The notes: generated by a model not told the origin, from the sequence alone. 64,000 nt of DNA from Mannheimia bovis (GCF_014541205.1 NZ_CP061280.1:602798-666797), one strand, 5' to 3'. Counted from the first letter of the stretch, positions 1 through 9,241 are shown. Made by a program: numbers and translations.

Positions 1-193
1 GTGCCATACGGGAAATTTGCCACGCATCTAAATTGGCAAAGGTTTTTTTGGTTAATTCTTCGCTTTTCTTTTGTAAACGCTTGATTTCATCATCAAGGTC
101 AATGTTATCTTGCAGACTTACCGCTCTTAAAGACTCAATTTTAGCCTCAAGTTCGGCAATCGGCATTTCAAAATCTAAAAATTCTTGGCTCAT
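1..193 (-). CDS. accA: Acetyl-CoA carboxylase carboxyltransferase subunit alpha (5' part)
   Basis: This is the N-terminal part of AccA, the alpha half of the cytoplasmic carboxyltransferase that moves CO2 from carboxybiotin to acetyl-CoA in the first step of fatty-acid synthesis. The visible protein starts [19 protein letters not shown], followed by a segment ending [10 protein letters not shown], which is the characteristic helical N-terminus of proteobacterial AccA. The ATG at 191-193 is preceded, in minus-strand reading, by an AAGGAA ribosome binding site. The rest of the gene lies outside the window to the left. Recognition is by similarity of the N-terminus alone, but that stretch is distinctive. 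Confidence 0.9.
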   Translation of the reverse strand, partial: MSQEFLDFEMPIAELEAKIESLRAVSLQDNIDLDDEIKRLQKKSEELTKKTFANLDAWQISRMA

Positions 194-246
194 TATTTTT
201 TCCTTTTTATGGGCAAAATTGTTAGGCATTATCGCTTATCAAGGGG

Positions 247-1671
247 TTATTGTCCATTTTCAATTACATTAAATTGACCCATCGTACCTCTATCACGCAA
301 CATAAAATCGCTCACGCCAAAGGTAAAAGGCAATTGCTCAGAAGCGGTATTGTCAAAGCGAACTAAAAGAGTTACCTCTTGTTCAGCCTCTAACCAAACC
401 GTATCTCGCCAAGCAAGTTGCTTAATTGGGGATGGTTTACGGTTTTGAGTCTCAATAATAAATTTTGCACCTTGCAGGGTAAATCCGACCGCTTGTGTAC
501 TGTGTAAATACCAACGCTCAACACTGCCTTTTTGAGCGGTAAAATCAATTCGTTTTGGGTCAAATCGTTTTTGATTGATTAAGTAATCAGACGGACGAAG
601 CATAAATCGGCGTTCTTGGCTGATTTTCAAATTAAATTCATCTAGTGAAAAAGCGGGTGAGTTGGGTTTTGTATTTAGTACCGCCGCCATTCCTTCAGGT
701 CTGAGTTCTAAAATCACATTATCGGTTAATTCATCGTCGCTTGAGAAAACTTGCCCGATTTTGTAAAAAATATCTCTTTTTTGACCGCTTATCAGTGAAA
801 CTGTTTTGCCATCGCTTAAATCAATTAGCACTTCCACTCGCTCACTCGGAGCGAGATGTATAACACCCATCTCCACAGGCTCGGCTAACATTCCCACGCC
901 TGTCGCAATCAACTGAAGTGGTCGATCATTATCTAGCCTTAATTCATAAGCACGAGAGAGAGAAGCATTGAGAACACGTAATCTCACCCAGCCACGTGGA
1001 ACATTGAAATAAGGCGATTCTTGCCCGTTTACAAACAGGCGTTTGCCTAAAAATTGGGGCGTGTTTTTATCTAAAACTTGTACGCCTTCTTTATTGAGAA
1101 GTTGGTCTTGCAAAATCAGCGGAATATCATTTATGCCATATTTATTCGGTAAAGTGGTATTTTTGCTATGTTGATCTTCAATCAGCCATAAGCCAACCAA
1201 GCCTCGATAAATTTGGAACGCTGAATTGAGCATCGTATCGGCGTGATACCAACAAGTACAAGCGGGTTGATTAACTGAAACAATTGGCGACCAACTGCTT
1301 TTGGGGTCGAGAGAACGATGCACCGAGCCGATCATATCGCTTGAGGCTTGTAGCCCCTGAATATTCATTGAGATTTTTTGTGGCAGATTATTGAGATAAG
1401 TTAATTTAACAAAATCTCCTGATTTTACCCGCACAGTAGGGGCAAGATACTGTCCATTCACACCCCAAACGTCTACCAGTTTGCCTTTATCAAATTGGGT
1501 TTGAGCAGGGCGTAAATCAAGCCGAACAGGTTTACCTCGTCCAATGTCCATAAGGGGTGGAATATTAAGGGAAGGACGATCAGCCGCTAATGCAGGGCGA
1601 GGTAATGTAGCTAATGCACCCGCTAGGGCAGAACCTTGTAAAAATTGGCGTCGGGTTATCGCTTTTTTCAT
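247..1671 (-). CDS. ftsP: Cell division protein FtsP (SufI), Tat-exported cupredoxin-like protein
   Basis: The 474-residue product is a multicopper-oxidase-fold periplasmic protein that in E. coli stabilises the divisome under stress and has no enzyme activity. The N-terminus has a twin-arginine signal (TRRQFLQG at residues 6-13), a hydrophobic stretch and an ALA|A cleavage site near residue 29, so export is by Tat. Three cupredoxin domains fit the length (about 470 in E. coli). The HxH-type copper ligand pairs of active oxidases are not obvious, which agrees with SufI. It lies one base downstream of plsC on the same strand, the plsC-sufI order of E. coli, so the two are probably cotranscribed. 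Confidence 0.9.
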   Translation of the reverse strand: MKKAITRRQFLQGSALAGALATLPRPALAADRPSLNIPPLMDIGRGKPVRLDLRPAQTQFDKGKLVDVWGVNGQYLAPTVRVKSGDFVKLTYLNNLPQKISMNIQGLQASSDMIGSVHRSLDPKSSWSPIVSVNQPACTCWYHADTMLNSAFQIYRGLVGLWLIEDQHSKNTTLPNKYGINDIPLILQDQLLNKEGVQVLDKNTPQFLGKRLFVNGQESPYFNVPRGWVRLRVLNASLSRAYELRLDNDRPLQLIATGVGMLAEPVEMGVIHLAPSERVEVLIDLSDGKTVSLISGQKRDIFYKIGQVFSSDDELTDNVILELRPEGMAAVLNTKPNSPAFSLDEFNLKISQERRFMLRPSDYLINQKRFDPKRIDFTAQKGSVERWYLHSTQAVGFTLQGAKFIIETQNRKPSPIKQLAWRDTVWLEAEQEVTLLVRFDNTASEQLPFTFGVSDFMLRDRGTMGQFNVIENGQ

Positions 1672-1672
1672 A

Positions 1673-2404
1673 TTAGGCGTTTTTCGTTTTTTCTAGTTCT
1701 TCAACTTCTTGATTAAGCTCTTCAAATTTAGCGAGCATAATTTGGTGGCATTTTTCCATTAGTTCTTTCACGTTTTCACGGCTGTAACCTGATGTATCAA
1801 TAGGCTCAAGCATTTCACAAATCACAACGCCGTTATCCCAACGGTTCAAATCAATTTTATTATGTAAGTTGGAACAGACAACCGGCACAATCGGCACACC
1901 TGCGGAAATTGCTAAATGGAAAGCTCCGGTTTTAAACGGCAGTAAGCCACGTCCACGACTGCGAGTACCTTCAGGGAACATCCAAACAGATACTTGACGC
2001 TCTTTGACGATTTGCCCTGCTTTATTCATTGTTTCAATCGCACTTGAACGCTTTTCACGATGAATAAAAATATTGCCGGTCGCCCAATAAACTAAGCCGA
2101 AAAACGGAATCCAAATCAAGCTTTTTTTGCCGATACTCACGGTGTTTTCTGCTACCATTGAAGAAATCGTTGCCATATCATAGTTATTCTGATGGTTGCC
2201 GATGTAGATAACCGGGTAGTTGATTTCAGGTTTTTTACGAGTAATCAGTTTTACGCCCATCAATTTATGTAATAAGCCGAACCAACGTGCCACAACGCCC
2301 ACACTGCTCGGGTGGCGTAAACGCACTAACGCATAAAGTGTACCGACAAGAGAAATTAAAATAGCCGCTATTGCAACTAAAAAGACACGAAAAATTTTTA
2401 ACAT
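1673..2404 (-). CDS. plsC: 1-acyl-sn-glycerol-3-phosphate acyltransferase
   Basis: PlsC makes phosphatidic acid by acylating lysophosphatidic acid at the inner membrane. The 243-residue protein has an N-terminal membrane helix (about residues 5-27), the catalytic HX4D motif as NHQNNYD (His71, Asp76) and the glycerophosphate-binding FPEGTRSRG motif starting at residue 143. Length and motif spacing are those of the family. It is the first gene of a likely two-gene unit with ftsP, with only one base between them. The ATG is followed by a typical hydrophobic start, and no better in-frame start is seen. Confidence 0.95.
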   Translation of the reverse strand: MLKIFRVFLVAIAAILISLVGTLYALVRLRHPSSVGVVARWFGLLHKLMGVKLITRKKPEINYPVIYIGNHQNNYDMATISSMVAENTVSIGKKSLIWIPFFGLVYWATGNIFIHREKRSSAIETMNKAGQIVKERQVSVWMFPEGTRSRGRGLLPFKTGAFHLAISAGVPIVPVVCSNLHNKIDLNRWDNGVVICEMLEPIDTSGYSRENVKELMEKCHQIMLAKFEELNQEVEELEKTKNA

Positions 2405-2550
2405 AATAATGATAACCTTAAAAATGAGATGTCTATGAGTATAGCAAAATCAGGTTAGTTTCTAAAGATTATCATAATTAAATTGATAGTTTCCTATTTT
2501 GCAAAAAATCGGTATATTTAGACCGCTTGTTTATTCATAAGGAGAAAAGA

Positions 2551-3048
2551 ATGAGTAAAGTAACTTTAGCAGGAAACCCGATTGAGGTTGCAGGTGCATT
2601 TCCACAACAAGGCGATGTGGTTGCAGATTTTACGCTGGTAAACAGTGATTTAGAGGACGTTTCACTGTCTGATTTTGATGGTAAACGCAAAGTGTTAAAC
2701 ATTTTCCCAAGTATTGATACAGGTATTTGTGCGAAGTCTGTGCGTGTGTTTAACGAAAAAGCAACAAGTTTAGATAACACGGTTGTATTATGTATTTCAG
2801 CTGATTTACCTTTTGCTCAAGCACGTTTCTGTGGAGCAGAAGGCATTGAAAATGCGAAAGTATTATCAACGTTCCGTAACCGTGAATTACATAACAAACT
2901 TGGTGTGGATATTACCTCTGGTCCACTCGCTGGCTTAGCCTCTCGTTCTGTGATTATTTTAGATGAGAGCAACAAAGTCTTACACAGCGAATTAGTGCCG
3001 GAAATCAAGCAAGAGCCGGATTACGATGCAGCTTTAGCGGTGCTATAA
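2551..3048 (+). CDS. tpx: Thiol peroxidase Tpx
   Basis: This is an atypical 2-Cys peroxiredoxin that reduces hydrogen peroxide and alkyl hydroperoxides with thioredoxin. The 165-residue protein has the peroxidatic Cys60 in [11 protein letters not shown] and the resolving Cys94 in [11 protein letters not shown], matching the Cys61/Cys95 pair of E. coli Tpx. The start is ATG 2551, chosen because AAGGAG (2539-2544) sits seven bases upstream; an upstream in-frame TTG at 2527 has no such site. An uptake-signal core overlaps the leader at about 2521. The gene stands alone, followed by a hairpin terminator. Confidence 0.96.
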   Translation: MSKVTLAGNPIEVAGAFPQQGDVVADFTLVNSDLEDVSLSDFDGKRKVLNIFPSIDTGICAKSVRVFNEKATSLDNTVVLCISADLPFAQARFCGAEGIENAKVLSTFRNRELHNKLGVDITSGPLAGLASRSVIILDESNKVLHSELVPEIKQEPDYDAALAVL

Positions 3049-3090
3049 TTTGCAAAATTATTAAGTAATATTACCGCTTGTAGAGCATAA

Positions 3091-3124
3091 AAAAGCCCAT
3101 TGAGTGAAATCAACGGGCTTTTTG
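3091..3124 (+). terminator. Intrinsic terminator after tpx
   Basis: AAAAGCCC and GGGCTTTT arms with an added TTGA/TCAA extension (one A-C mismatch) enclose a GTGAAA loop, followed by a T run. It lies about 40 bases after the tpx stop. The flanking A and T runs would let it work in both directions. Confidence 0.8.
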
Positions 3125-3139
3125 CCAAGAAACCATAAT

Positions 3140-3167
3140 GTAGGGGCAAATTGCAATTTGCCCCTAC
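3140..3167. repeat. 28-bp perfect intergenic palindrome, family A copy 1
   Basis: The half-site GTAGGGGCAAATTG is followed directly by its exact reverse complement. Close relatives lie at 56779-56806 and 56846-56873, always between genes. It sits between convergent tpx and yidC, after the tpx terminator. Extruded DNA or RNA would form a long GC-capped hairpin; it could be a mobile palindrome of the REP type or an additional terminator. Confidence 0.8.
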
Positions 3168-3185
3168 GGTGTGGTTATAAGTAAA

Positions 3186-4814
3186 TTATTTCTTACGAGA
3201 ATGTAAGCCTTTTTTCTCTAAGTTACGGTAAATTAACCACTGTTGGGCAATGGTAATTAAGTTAGAGGTTAGCCAGTAAAGTACTAAGCCTGATGGGAAC
3301 CATAGGAAGAATACGGTAAAGATCACCGGCATAAAGGTCATTACTTTTTGTTGCATTGGGTCAGCCACCGGTGTTGGCGACATTTTTTGCAACAAGAACA
3401 TTGATGCACCCATTAATAGAGGCAAAATGTAGTACGGATCTTGTGCCGATAAGTCTTTAATCCAACCGAAGAATGGTGCGTGGCGGAGTTCTACTGCTTC
3501 CATAAATGTCCAATATAACGCGATGAAAATCGGCATTTGGATTAGGATCGGTAAACAGCCACCCATCGGGTTTACTTTTTCTTCTTTGTAGAGCTTCATC
3601 ATCTCTTGGCTCATACGTTGGCGGTCGTCGCCAAAACGCTCACGCATTTCTGTAATACGTGGTTGTAACATACGCATTTTTGCCATTGAAGTGTATTGTG
3701 CTTTGGTTAATGGGTAAAGAATGGTTTTTACCACAATCGTTACACCAATAATCGCTAAGCCCCAGTTGCTGACAATTTTTTGAATTGCGGTTAATAACCA
3801 GAACAATGGTTTAGCAATAAACCACGCCCAACCGTAATCTACGGTTAAGTCTAAGTGGTTTGCAGCTTCTTCCATCTCTTTTTGGTCTTTAGAGCCCGTC
3901 CAAAGTTTACTGCTTAAATTTGCTTCAGAATTTGGGGCAATGGTTGTTAATGGACCACGATAACCAATGGTTGCAACACCGTTGTTGGTGCGTGAATAAA
4001 GGTTATTATCTGCATCTTGGTTTGGTACCCAAGCAGACACGAAGTAGTGTTGTAATACTGCGATCCAACCTGCTTTGGTATCAATACTTAAGTTCGCTTT
4101 TTCCATATCTTGGAAACTGTATTTTTTGTAGTTAGTTTCTGAAGAAGAGTACGCACCACCTGTATAAGTTGGCATTGTTAAACTACCAGAACTTTCAATG
4201 ACGGAGTGTTTTAACTGACCGTAAGGTTGAACTTCAATCGCTTCTGCGGTGTTATTTTTAATGTTGAAATTTACGCCAACATCATAGCTACCACGTTTTA
4301 AGGTGAAAGTTTTGGTATAAACTACACCATCTTTCTCAAATGTTAGTGGTACAGAAAGTTCGTTTTGATCATCAGTTAATTTGAAACTGTCCGCCGTTAC
4401 TGCATATTGTGGACGACCAGCATTGGTATCAATCCCATTTTTACCTACTAAGCCACTTTGAGCCACATAGGTTTTAGTACCGTCTTGCTGCAATAATTTG
4501 AATGGAGTATTAGAGTTTAATTCCGCATTGTGTTTCAATAAGTCTGAACCTACCACATCGCCACCTAAGGTATCAATGGTTAGGCGTAACACATCGCTTT
4601 CCACCGTAATGGTTTTGCCTTGCGTGATGCTGTCTGCAATTGGATTATTAGCATTAGAAGCCGCTGGAACATCACCCGCCTGTTGTTGGGTTTGAGCTGC
4701 CGCTTGAGCCTGTTTTTGAGCTTGAATTTCAGGGTTAAAATCTTGCTGCCATTGCGTAAAAATAAGCACAGACACAAGAAGCAAACCCATTAGCAGTAAG
4801 CCACGATTATTCAT
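3186..4814 (-). CDS. yidC: Membrane protein insertase YidC
   Basis: YidC inserts and folds inner-membrane proteins alone or with SecYEG. The 542-residue protein has the Gram-negative layout: a first membrane helix (about residues 5-21), a large periplasmic domain with a Gln/Ala-rich linker, then the conserved five-helix C-terminal core. Recognisable core segments are [39 protein letters not shown] and the end [20 protein letters not shown] with a basic tail (KKGLHSRKK). Length agrees with E. coli (548). The usual upstream neighbours rpmH, rnpA and yidD are absent; menI lies upstream instead, separated by an inverted pair of uptake sequences, so the gene appears to have its own promoter. Confidence 0.97.
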   Translation of the reverse strand: MNNRGLLLMGLLLVSVLIFTQWQQDFNPEIQAQKQAQAAAQTQQQAGDVPAASNANNPIADSITQGKTITVESDVLRLTIDTLGGDVVGSDLLKHNAELNSNTPFKLLQQDGTKTYVAQSGLVGKNGIDTNAGRPQYAVTADSFKLTDDQNELSVPLTFEKDGVVYTKTFTLKRGSYDVGVNFNIKNNTAEAIEVQPYGQLKHSVIESSGSLTMPTYTGGAYSSSETNYKKYSFQDMEKANLSIDTKAGWIAVLQHYFVSAWVPNQDADNNLYSRTNNGVATIGYRGPLTTIAPNSEANLSSKLWTGSKDQKEMEEAANHLDLTVDYGWAWFIAKPLFWLLTAIQKIVSNWGLAIIGVTIVVKTILYPLTKAQYTSMAKMRMLQPRITEMRERFGDDRQRMSQEMMKLYKEEKVNPMGGCLPILIQMPIFIALYWTFMEAVELRHAPFFGWIKDLSAQDPYYILPLLMGASMFLLQKMSPTPVADPMQQKVMTFMPVIFTVFFLWFPSGLVLYWLTSNLITIAQQWLIYRNLEKKGLHSRKK

Positions 4815-4895
4815 TTTGAAGTTCTCTTGTTAGTAATGGATAAAAAGAAAGGTATTTTATAATAGGTTGGCGTGTTTTCCAAACGCCTTTTATAA

Positions 4896-4953
4896 ACAAG
4901 CGGTCGGATTTAATCAAAGTTTTGCAAAATTCTCTGAAAATCCGACCGCTTGT
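4896..4953. repeat. Inverted pair of DNA uptake sequences
   Basis: ACAAGCGGTCGGATT and AATCCGACCGCTTGT form a 15-bp inverted repeat, allowing a stem much longer than the 9-bp uptake core. It lies downstream of menI and upstream of yidC, both on the minus strand, so it is well placed to terminate menI transcripts. Confidence 0.85.
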
Positions 4954-4966
4954 TGCGGATAAGAAA

Positions 4967-5392
4967 TTAACGTTTATCTAAGGTTTTGGTGGAAAGACGA
5001 GCCACCGCACACAGGTTGCCTTGCTCGTCTTTAATATCAATATTCCACACCTGCACTTCACGCCCTAATTTCAGAGGCGTGGCTCGTGCCATCGCTTTTG
5101 TTCCAGCAGGGATTGATTTTAAATGGCTAATATTCAATTCCATTCCGACTGCAATTTGATGAGCTTCACACACCATTAACGCCCCCGCATTAGCAGTCGT
5201 TTCTGCCAAGGCGGCTGAAACGCCACCGTGCAACACACCAAACGGCTGTTGGGTACGTTCATCCACCATCAGCTGTGCTTCAATCCAATCTTCACCGATA
5301 GCCGTAAATTCGATACCTAAATGTGCTACTGCCGATTTTTGGCTAAGAGCATTTAATTGTTCGCACGTTGCAGTTTGTTTCCAAATGGTCAT
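4967..5392 (-). CDS. menI: 1,4-dihydroxy-2-naphthoyl-CoA thioesterase, hotdog fold
   Basis: The 141-residue protein is a single hotdog-fold acyl-CoA thioesterase closest to E. coli YdiI/MenI, which releases 1,4-dihydroxy-2-naphthoate in menaquinone synthesis. Diagnostic are the QPFGVLHGGVSAALAET block with the likely catalytic Glu64 and the N-terminus MTIWK. The ATG at 5390-5392 is preferred over one two codons upstream because AGGAA then stands six bases away. Its position beside ydiJ and ompA repeats the H. influenzae order. The related family member EntH/YbdB is an alternative, but there are no enterobactin genes here. Confidence 0.85.
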   Translation of the reverse strand: MTIWKQTATCEQLNALSQKSAVAHLGIEFTAIGEDWIEAQLMVDERTQQPFGVLHGGVSAALAETTANAGALMVCEAHQIAVGMELNISHLKSIPAGTKAMARATPLKLGREVQVWNIDIKDEQGNLCAVARLSTKTLDKR

Positions 5393-5410
5393 TATCATTT
5401 CCTGTTTAAT

Positions 5411-5440
5411 AAAAAAGCTGTCTAAATAGACAGCTTTTTT
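5411..5440. terminator. Bidirectional hairpin terminator upstream of menI
   Basis: A perfect 13-bp stem (AAAAAAGCTGTCT with its complement, loop AAAT) ends in six T on either strand. On the minus strand it would stop read-through from ydiJ before menI. On the plus strand it lies just before the TATAAT of the small-peptide unit. Confidence 0.85.
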
Positions 5441-5441
5441 G

Positions 5442-5447
5442 TATAAT
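5442..5447 (+). promoter_or_regulatory. Candidate -10 box of the small-peptide unit
   Basis: A consensus TATAAT lies directly after the terminator stem. No good -35 hexamer is visible at 16-18 bp spacing, so the promoter is weak, or activated, or the box is fortuitous. A start near 5454 would give an RNA of about 245 bases ending at the 5668-5697 terminator. Confidence 0.5.
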
Positions 5448-5454
5448 CCTTCCC

Positions 5455-5525
5455 GTGCTATGGGCGGACAGTGTGCTACGCCAATAGCACATTTGTCTGG
5501 TCGCCTTAGTCAAATAGCACTAAGG
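5455..5525 (+). promoter_or_regulatory. Foldable leader with mutually exclusive hairpins before the small peptide
   Basis: Hairpin 1 pairs GTGCTAT(5455-5461) and GGCG(5463-5466) with CGCC(5479-5482) and ATAGCAC(5484-5490). An alternative hairpin pairs GACA(5467-5470) and TGTGCTA(5472-5478) with TAGCACA(5485-5491) and TGTC(5494-5497). The two share the 5485-5490 strand and cannot coexist. A further stem, CCTTAGT(5504-5510) with ACTAAGG(5519-5525), covers the first half of the AAGGAGG ribosome binding site (5522-5528). The arrangement suggests translational control, as in type I toxin mRNAs or attenuator-like leaders. The pairings are read directly; the function is inferred. Confidence 0.55.
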
Positions 5526-5536
5526 AGGTGATTTAT

Positions 5537-5650
5537 GTGAAAAAATCAGAAGTTTTCTTTCTGGTTGCGTTGCTAGTCTTAATAGCAACATCCGCTAGCA
5601 TTAAAGTATTAGCTGTACTTAATTTGCTAGCTGGGTTATTAGCTAAATAA
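5537..5650 (+). CDS. 37-residue hydrophobic small peptide (possible type I toxin-like)
   Basis: A GTG start at 5537, preceded at eight bases by a near-perfect AAGGAGG, opens a 37-codon frame. It begins MKKSEVFFLVALLVLI, continues as one hydrophobic helix with small residues, and ends in AGLLAK. The ATG two bases upstream is followed at once by TGA, so GTG is the workable start. It is the only gene on the plus strand between menI and ydiJ, both minus, and has its own -10 box, folded leader and strong terminator, so it looks like an independent transcription unit. Size, single membrane helix and sequestered ribosome site resemble type I toxins, but I do not recognise the family and no antisense antitoxin is proven. 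Confidence 0.6.
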   Translation: MKKSEVFFLVALLVLIATSASIKVLAVLNLLAGLLAK

Positions 5651-5667
5651 CCTATATGTACTAGACA

Positions 5668-5697
5668 GAGGCAGGATAGCTACCTGCCTCACTTTTT
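5668..5697 (+). terminator. Intrinsic terminator of the small-peptide unit
   Basis: An 8-bp GC-rich stem (GAGGCAGG with CCTGCCTC, loop ATAGCTA) is followed by CACTTTTT on the plus strand. The minus strand lacks a T run, so it belongs to the small plus-strand gene rather than to ydiJ. Confidence 0.8.
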
Positions 5698-5728
5698 ATT
5701 CTAAGCCCTTTCTGCTGATATTTCAACC

Positions 5729-8700
5729 TTAAATCACTTCCAATAACGCCTGAACTGGGTGCTTAATCCCCTGTTGCTCAAAGCGTTTCACTTGTGAACG
5801 GCAAGAATAGCCTGTCGCTAGGCAGCGTTCGAGCGGTTTGCCATTGATTTTTTTCTGCCACGATTGTTCATAAATCGCTTTTGACATCGCTAAATGTTTG
5901 GTTTCGTGCCCGAATGTGCCTGCCATTCCGCAGCAGCCGACATTTTCCGCCACTAATGTTTCGCCAAAATGGGCGAAAATAGTTTTCCACTCGTTCATTG
6001 AGTTGGGGAGTGAGGTCGATTCGGTGCAGTGAGCAAATAAATGCCATTGCAAGCGGTCGGAATCCGCAGTTTTTTTGCAATTTTCCAACTCGCCTTCTTG
6101 CATCATCTCTTTCAACCACTCGTGAGCTAATAGCACTTTGAAATCGCCCCGTTGCTTTTTGAGGATTTCGTTATACTCTTGGCGGTAAATGAGGGTTAAG
6201 GCTGGATCGACCGATACCATCGGCACGCCAAGTTTTGCCACACGGTTTAGGAAATCCGCTTGGTTTTTGGCTGTTTTAGCAAATTTAGCCAAAAAGCCTT
6301 TAACGTGTTGAGCTTTGCCGCTTGGCTTGAATGGCAGCACAATCGGCTTAAAGCCAAGTTTTTGCGTGAGGGCGACAAAATCCGCCACCACTTTAGCATC
6401 GTAATAAGAGGTAAACGGATCTTGCACAATAAATAGCATTTTGCGATTTTCTGCAGAAAATTGACCGCTTGTAGCCTGCTGTTCAAGGCTTTCCAAACTC
6501 TCGCCTTGATAGCCGATTTCCACTAATTGATGTTGTAGATTTGGTACAGACAATGCCGGCAAATAAGTCATTCCCAATGTTTTATTTGCAGCGGTTTCCG
6601 CCAGTTTTGATGTGCTGAAAAAGTTAAAAAACTGCGGTTTTTTCGCCATTATTGGGGCAACAAATTCCAAATTGGAGACCACATAATCTTTCAGCGGACG
6701 CAAATAGCGACTGTGGTAAAGCTCATTAAATTGCGATCTGAAAGTCGGCACATCAATTTTTATCGGACACTGGCTGGCACAAGCTTTACAAGCAAGGCAG
6801 GTATCCATTGCCGCTTTCACTTCGTGGGAAAAATCGTACTCTTTCTTTTTGTTGAGCGAGTTTCGCACTTTCGCCACAAAATCCGTGAGCGAGGCGGTTT
6901 TGTTGTTAGCGTTGAAGATTAAATCATTTGGATCAACTTTTTGCTCCGCTAATAAACGCAACCATTCCCGCACTAAAGTCGCTCGCCCTTTCGGTGAATA
7001 TAGGCGGTTGCCCGACACTTTCATAGAGGGACACATTGTGCTATGCACATCAAAGTTAAAGCACAAGCCGTTACCGTTACAATTCATCGCACCTTTAAAT
7101 TCCTCACGCACTTGAATTGGAATTTGGCGGTCAAAATCGGCTCGCATTTGGGAATCAATCGGGTAGAGAGTTGCCTCGCTCTCTAATGGCGTACAAATTT
7201 TGCCGGGGTTCAGGCGATTTTGCGGGTCGAATAAGGTTTTGATGTAGCGGAGTTCTTGCCACAAGGTTTCGCCAAAGAAACGCTCACCATAATAAGAACG
7301 CATTCCTTTGCCGTGTTCGCCCCAAATCAAGCCACCGTATTTAGCGGTAAGTTCGACAACTTGGTCGGAAATTTGTTTAAAGGTTTCCACTTGGGTTTTG
7401 TCGCATAAATCCAATGCCGGGCGAACGTGTAGTACGCCGGCATCAACGTGTCCGAACATTCCATAAGGTAAATTATGGCTATCTAATAATGCACGGAACT
7501 CAGCGATATAATCGGCTAAGTTTTCCGGCGGCACTGCGGTATCTTCCACAAAGGCAATCGGCTTTGCCCAACCTTTGGCGTTGCCAAGCAAGCCCACCGC
7601 TTTTTTCCGCATTGCGTAGATTTTTTCGATGGAATTGACATCGCTTGTGAGTTGATAGCCGATAATTCCTGCCTCGTTATTTACAATTTTTTGATCGAGG
7701 CTTTCGCACAATGCTCGAACTTGTTCCTTAATCTGAGCTTGGTCATTAGAGGCATATTCGACAATATTAATACCGAGAATCGGGTTGTTCGGATCTTCGG
7801 TTAAGAGATCCGATACCGAGTGCCACACAATATCTTGCTTGGCAAGATTCAGCACTTTGGAATCCACCGTTTCCACCGACAATGCTTTTGCCTCTAACAT
7901 AAAAGGGGCGGAGCGGAGGGCAGCATCAAAGGAGTTATATTTAATATTAATTAAGGTGCGATGTTTTGGAATTGGGAGTAAATTCAGTTTTGCTTCGCAA
8001 ATAAAAGCAAGAGAGCCTTCAGAGCCTGTCAGGATGCGAGTGAGGTTAAATTCACTTTCATCATCGTTAAAAACGTTTTTCAGATCGTAGCCGGTAATAA
8101 AGCGGTTAAGTTGTGGCAATTCACTTAATACGGTTGGGCGTAAGGCTTTGCAACGGGTGAAAATTTCGCTGTGCAGGGTTTTGCCTAAAGTGGAAAGATT
8201 TAACTTTTCTAAATTTGCAAAAAAATCCTCAGATTTGACCGCTTGTGTTTCTAAAATTTCGCCGTTAATTAAGACCGATTTGATCTCAAGGATATGTGCA
8301 GAAGTTTTCCCATATTGTAGTGAACCTTGACCGGAGGCATCTGTATTAATCATTCCACCTAGTGTTGCACGGTTACTGGTGGAAAGCTCCGGCGAAAAGA
8401 ATAAGCCGTGAGGTTTTAAAAATTGGTTGAGTTGATCTTTTACCACGCCGGCTTGCACACGCACCCAGCGTTCTTCCACATTGAGTTCTAAAATGTGGTT
8501 CATATGGCGGGAGAGATCCACAATAATATTATTATTCAGCGATTGCCCGTTCGTGCCGGTACCGCCGCCACGAGGGGTAAAGGTTAAGTGTTGGTATTCC
8601 GCTTTTTGGGCAAGTTTGGTCAGGATCACTACATCAGATACCGATTTTGGAAACAGAATTGCTTGCGGAATTTGCTGATAAACACTGTTATCGGTTGCAA

Positions 8701-8821
8701 GCGATAAACGATCGGCATAGCTTGAGGCAATATCGCCACTAAAATGCTGGCGGACTAGCTCATCTAAATACGCCTGTGTTGTGGCATTTAATTGGGGTAC
8801 TTCAGAAAGTCTAGGTATCAT
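5729..8821 (-). CDS. ydiJ: FAD-binding/Fe-S oxidoreductase YdiJ (D-2-hydroxyglutarate dehydrogenase type)
   Basis: The 1030-residue protein fuses a flavin domain of the VAO/GlcD type with an iron-sulfur half. The FAD pyrophosphate loop is RGGGTGT (84-90), followed by the FAD-oxidase C-terminal region with GHVDAGVLHVRP. A ferredoxin-like motif CLACKACASQCP sits near residue 675 and a CCG-domain motif GCCGMAGTFGHE near residue 964. This is the layout of YdiJ, a large D-2-hydroxyacid dehydrogenase that feeds electrons to an acceptor. The substrate (D-2-hydroxyglutarate or a related acid) is inferred from the family. It lies between menI and ompA, as in H. influenzae. Confidence 0.9.
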   Translation of the reverse strand: MIPRLSEVPQLNATTQAYLDELVRQHFSGDIASSYADRLSLATDNSVYQQIPQAILFPKSVSDVVILTKLAQKAEYQHLTFTPRGGGTGTNGQSLNNNIIVDLSRHMNHILELNVEERWVRVQAGVVKDQLNQFLKPHGLFFSPELSTSNRATLGGMINTDASGQGSLQYGKTSAHILEIKSVLINGEILETQAVKSEDFFANLEKLNLSTLGKTLHSEIFTRCKALRPTVLSELPQLNRFITGYDLKNVFNDDESEFNLTRILTGSEGSLAFICEAKLNLLPIPKHRTLINIKYNSFDAALRSAPFMLEAKALSVETVDSKVLNLAKQDIVWHSVSDLLTEDPNNPILGINIVEYASNDQAQIKEQVRALCESLDQKIVNNEAGIIGYQLTSDVNSIEKIYAMRKKAVGLLGNAKGWAKPIAFVEDTAVPPENLADYIAEFRALLDSHNLPYGMFGHVDAGVLHVRPALDLCDKTQVETFKQISDQVVELTAKYGGLIWGEHGKGMRSYYGERFFGETLWQELRYIKTLFDPQNRLNPGKICTPLESEATLYPIDSQMRADFDRQIPIQVREEFKGAMNCNGNGLCFNFDVHSTMCPSMKVSGNRLYSPKGRATLVREWLRLLAEQKVDPNDLIFNANNKTASLTDFVAKVRNSLNKKKEYDFSHEVKAAMDTCLACKACASQCPIKIDVPTFRSQFNELYHSRYLRPLKDYVVSNLEFVAPIMAKKPQFFNFFSTSKLAETAANKTLGMTYLPALSVPNLQHQLVEIGYQGESLESLEQQATSGQFSAENRKMLFIVQDPFTSYYDAKVVADFVALTQKLGFKPIVLPFKPSGKAQHVKGFLAKFAKTAKNQADFLNRVAKLGVPMVSVDPALTLIYRQEYNEILKKQRGDFKVLLAHEWLKEMMQEGELENCKKTADSDRLQWHLFAHCTESTSLPNSMNEWKTIFAHFGETLVAENVGCCGMAGTFGHETKHLAMSKAIYEQSWQKKINGKPLERCLATGYSCRSQVKRFEQQGIKHPVQALLEVI

Positions 8822-9241
8822 AGTTGTGTTTGGTTTTATGAAGTTATAAATAGTAGAGTTTTAGTTATCTTAACAAGATTTCAGATAATTGGGAATGGAT
8901 GATAATTTGACTAGATAGCATTCAGAAAATGGCTTTTTGGTTGAAAAGTAATCACATCTATACAATTCTATACATTTTATTAGGAAAAAATAATTGATTT
9001 TTCAAAAACGAAGAAAGATAATAAAAATATTCTTGCTCAAACTAAATTAGAACAAGAATGTTACTCAGATGATAATTTTTATACAAAAAGTACTTTTTTA
9101 GGGTATTTTTTGTTGTATAATATCTCTGACATTAGCTCTCTTGCTTCTTGATTGTTGAAGCATAAAGTTAAAGTTTTAATACTTTATAAGAGTATTAAGA
9201 GTTTATTTTAATCGATGACAATATTTAAGAGGATCATCAAA
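8822..9241. other. Intergenic region ydiJ-ompA with ompA promoter
   Basis: About 420 bases without a convincing gene separate two divergent genes. A consensus TATAAT at 9116-9121 is the best ompA -10 box; the matching -35 is poor. Transcription from there would give a long leader of over 100 bases, as is usual for ompA. The remainder is AT-rich with no clear repeat or RNA gene. Confidence 0.55.

Noticed and set aside
33..272. Plus-strand frames over accA, yidC, mutL, fabD and other genes
   Set aside because: They are antisense shadows of well recognised genes, with no ribosome sites or family features.
8822..9241. A small RNA or gene in the ydiJ-ompA spacer
   Set aside because: No convincing terminator-ended unit or coding frame with a ribosome site was found; only the ompA promoter is supported.
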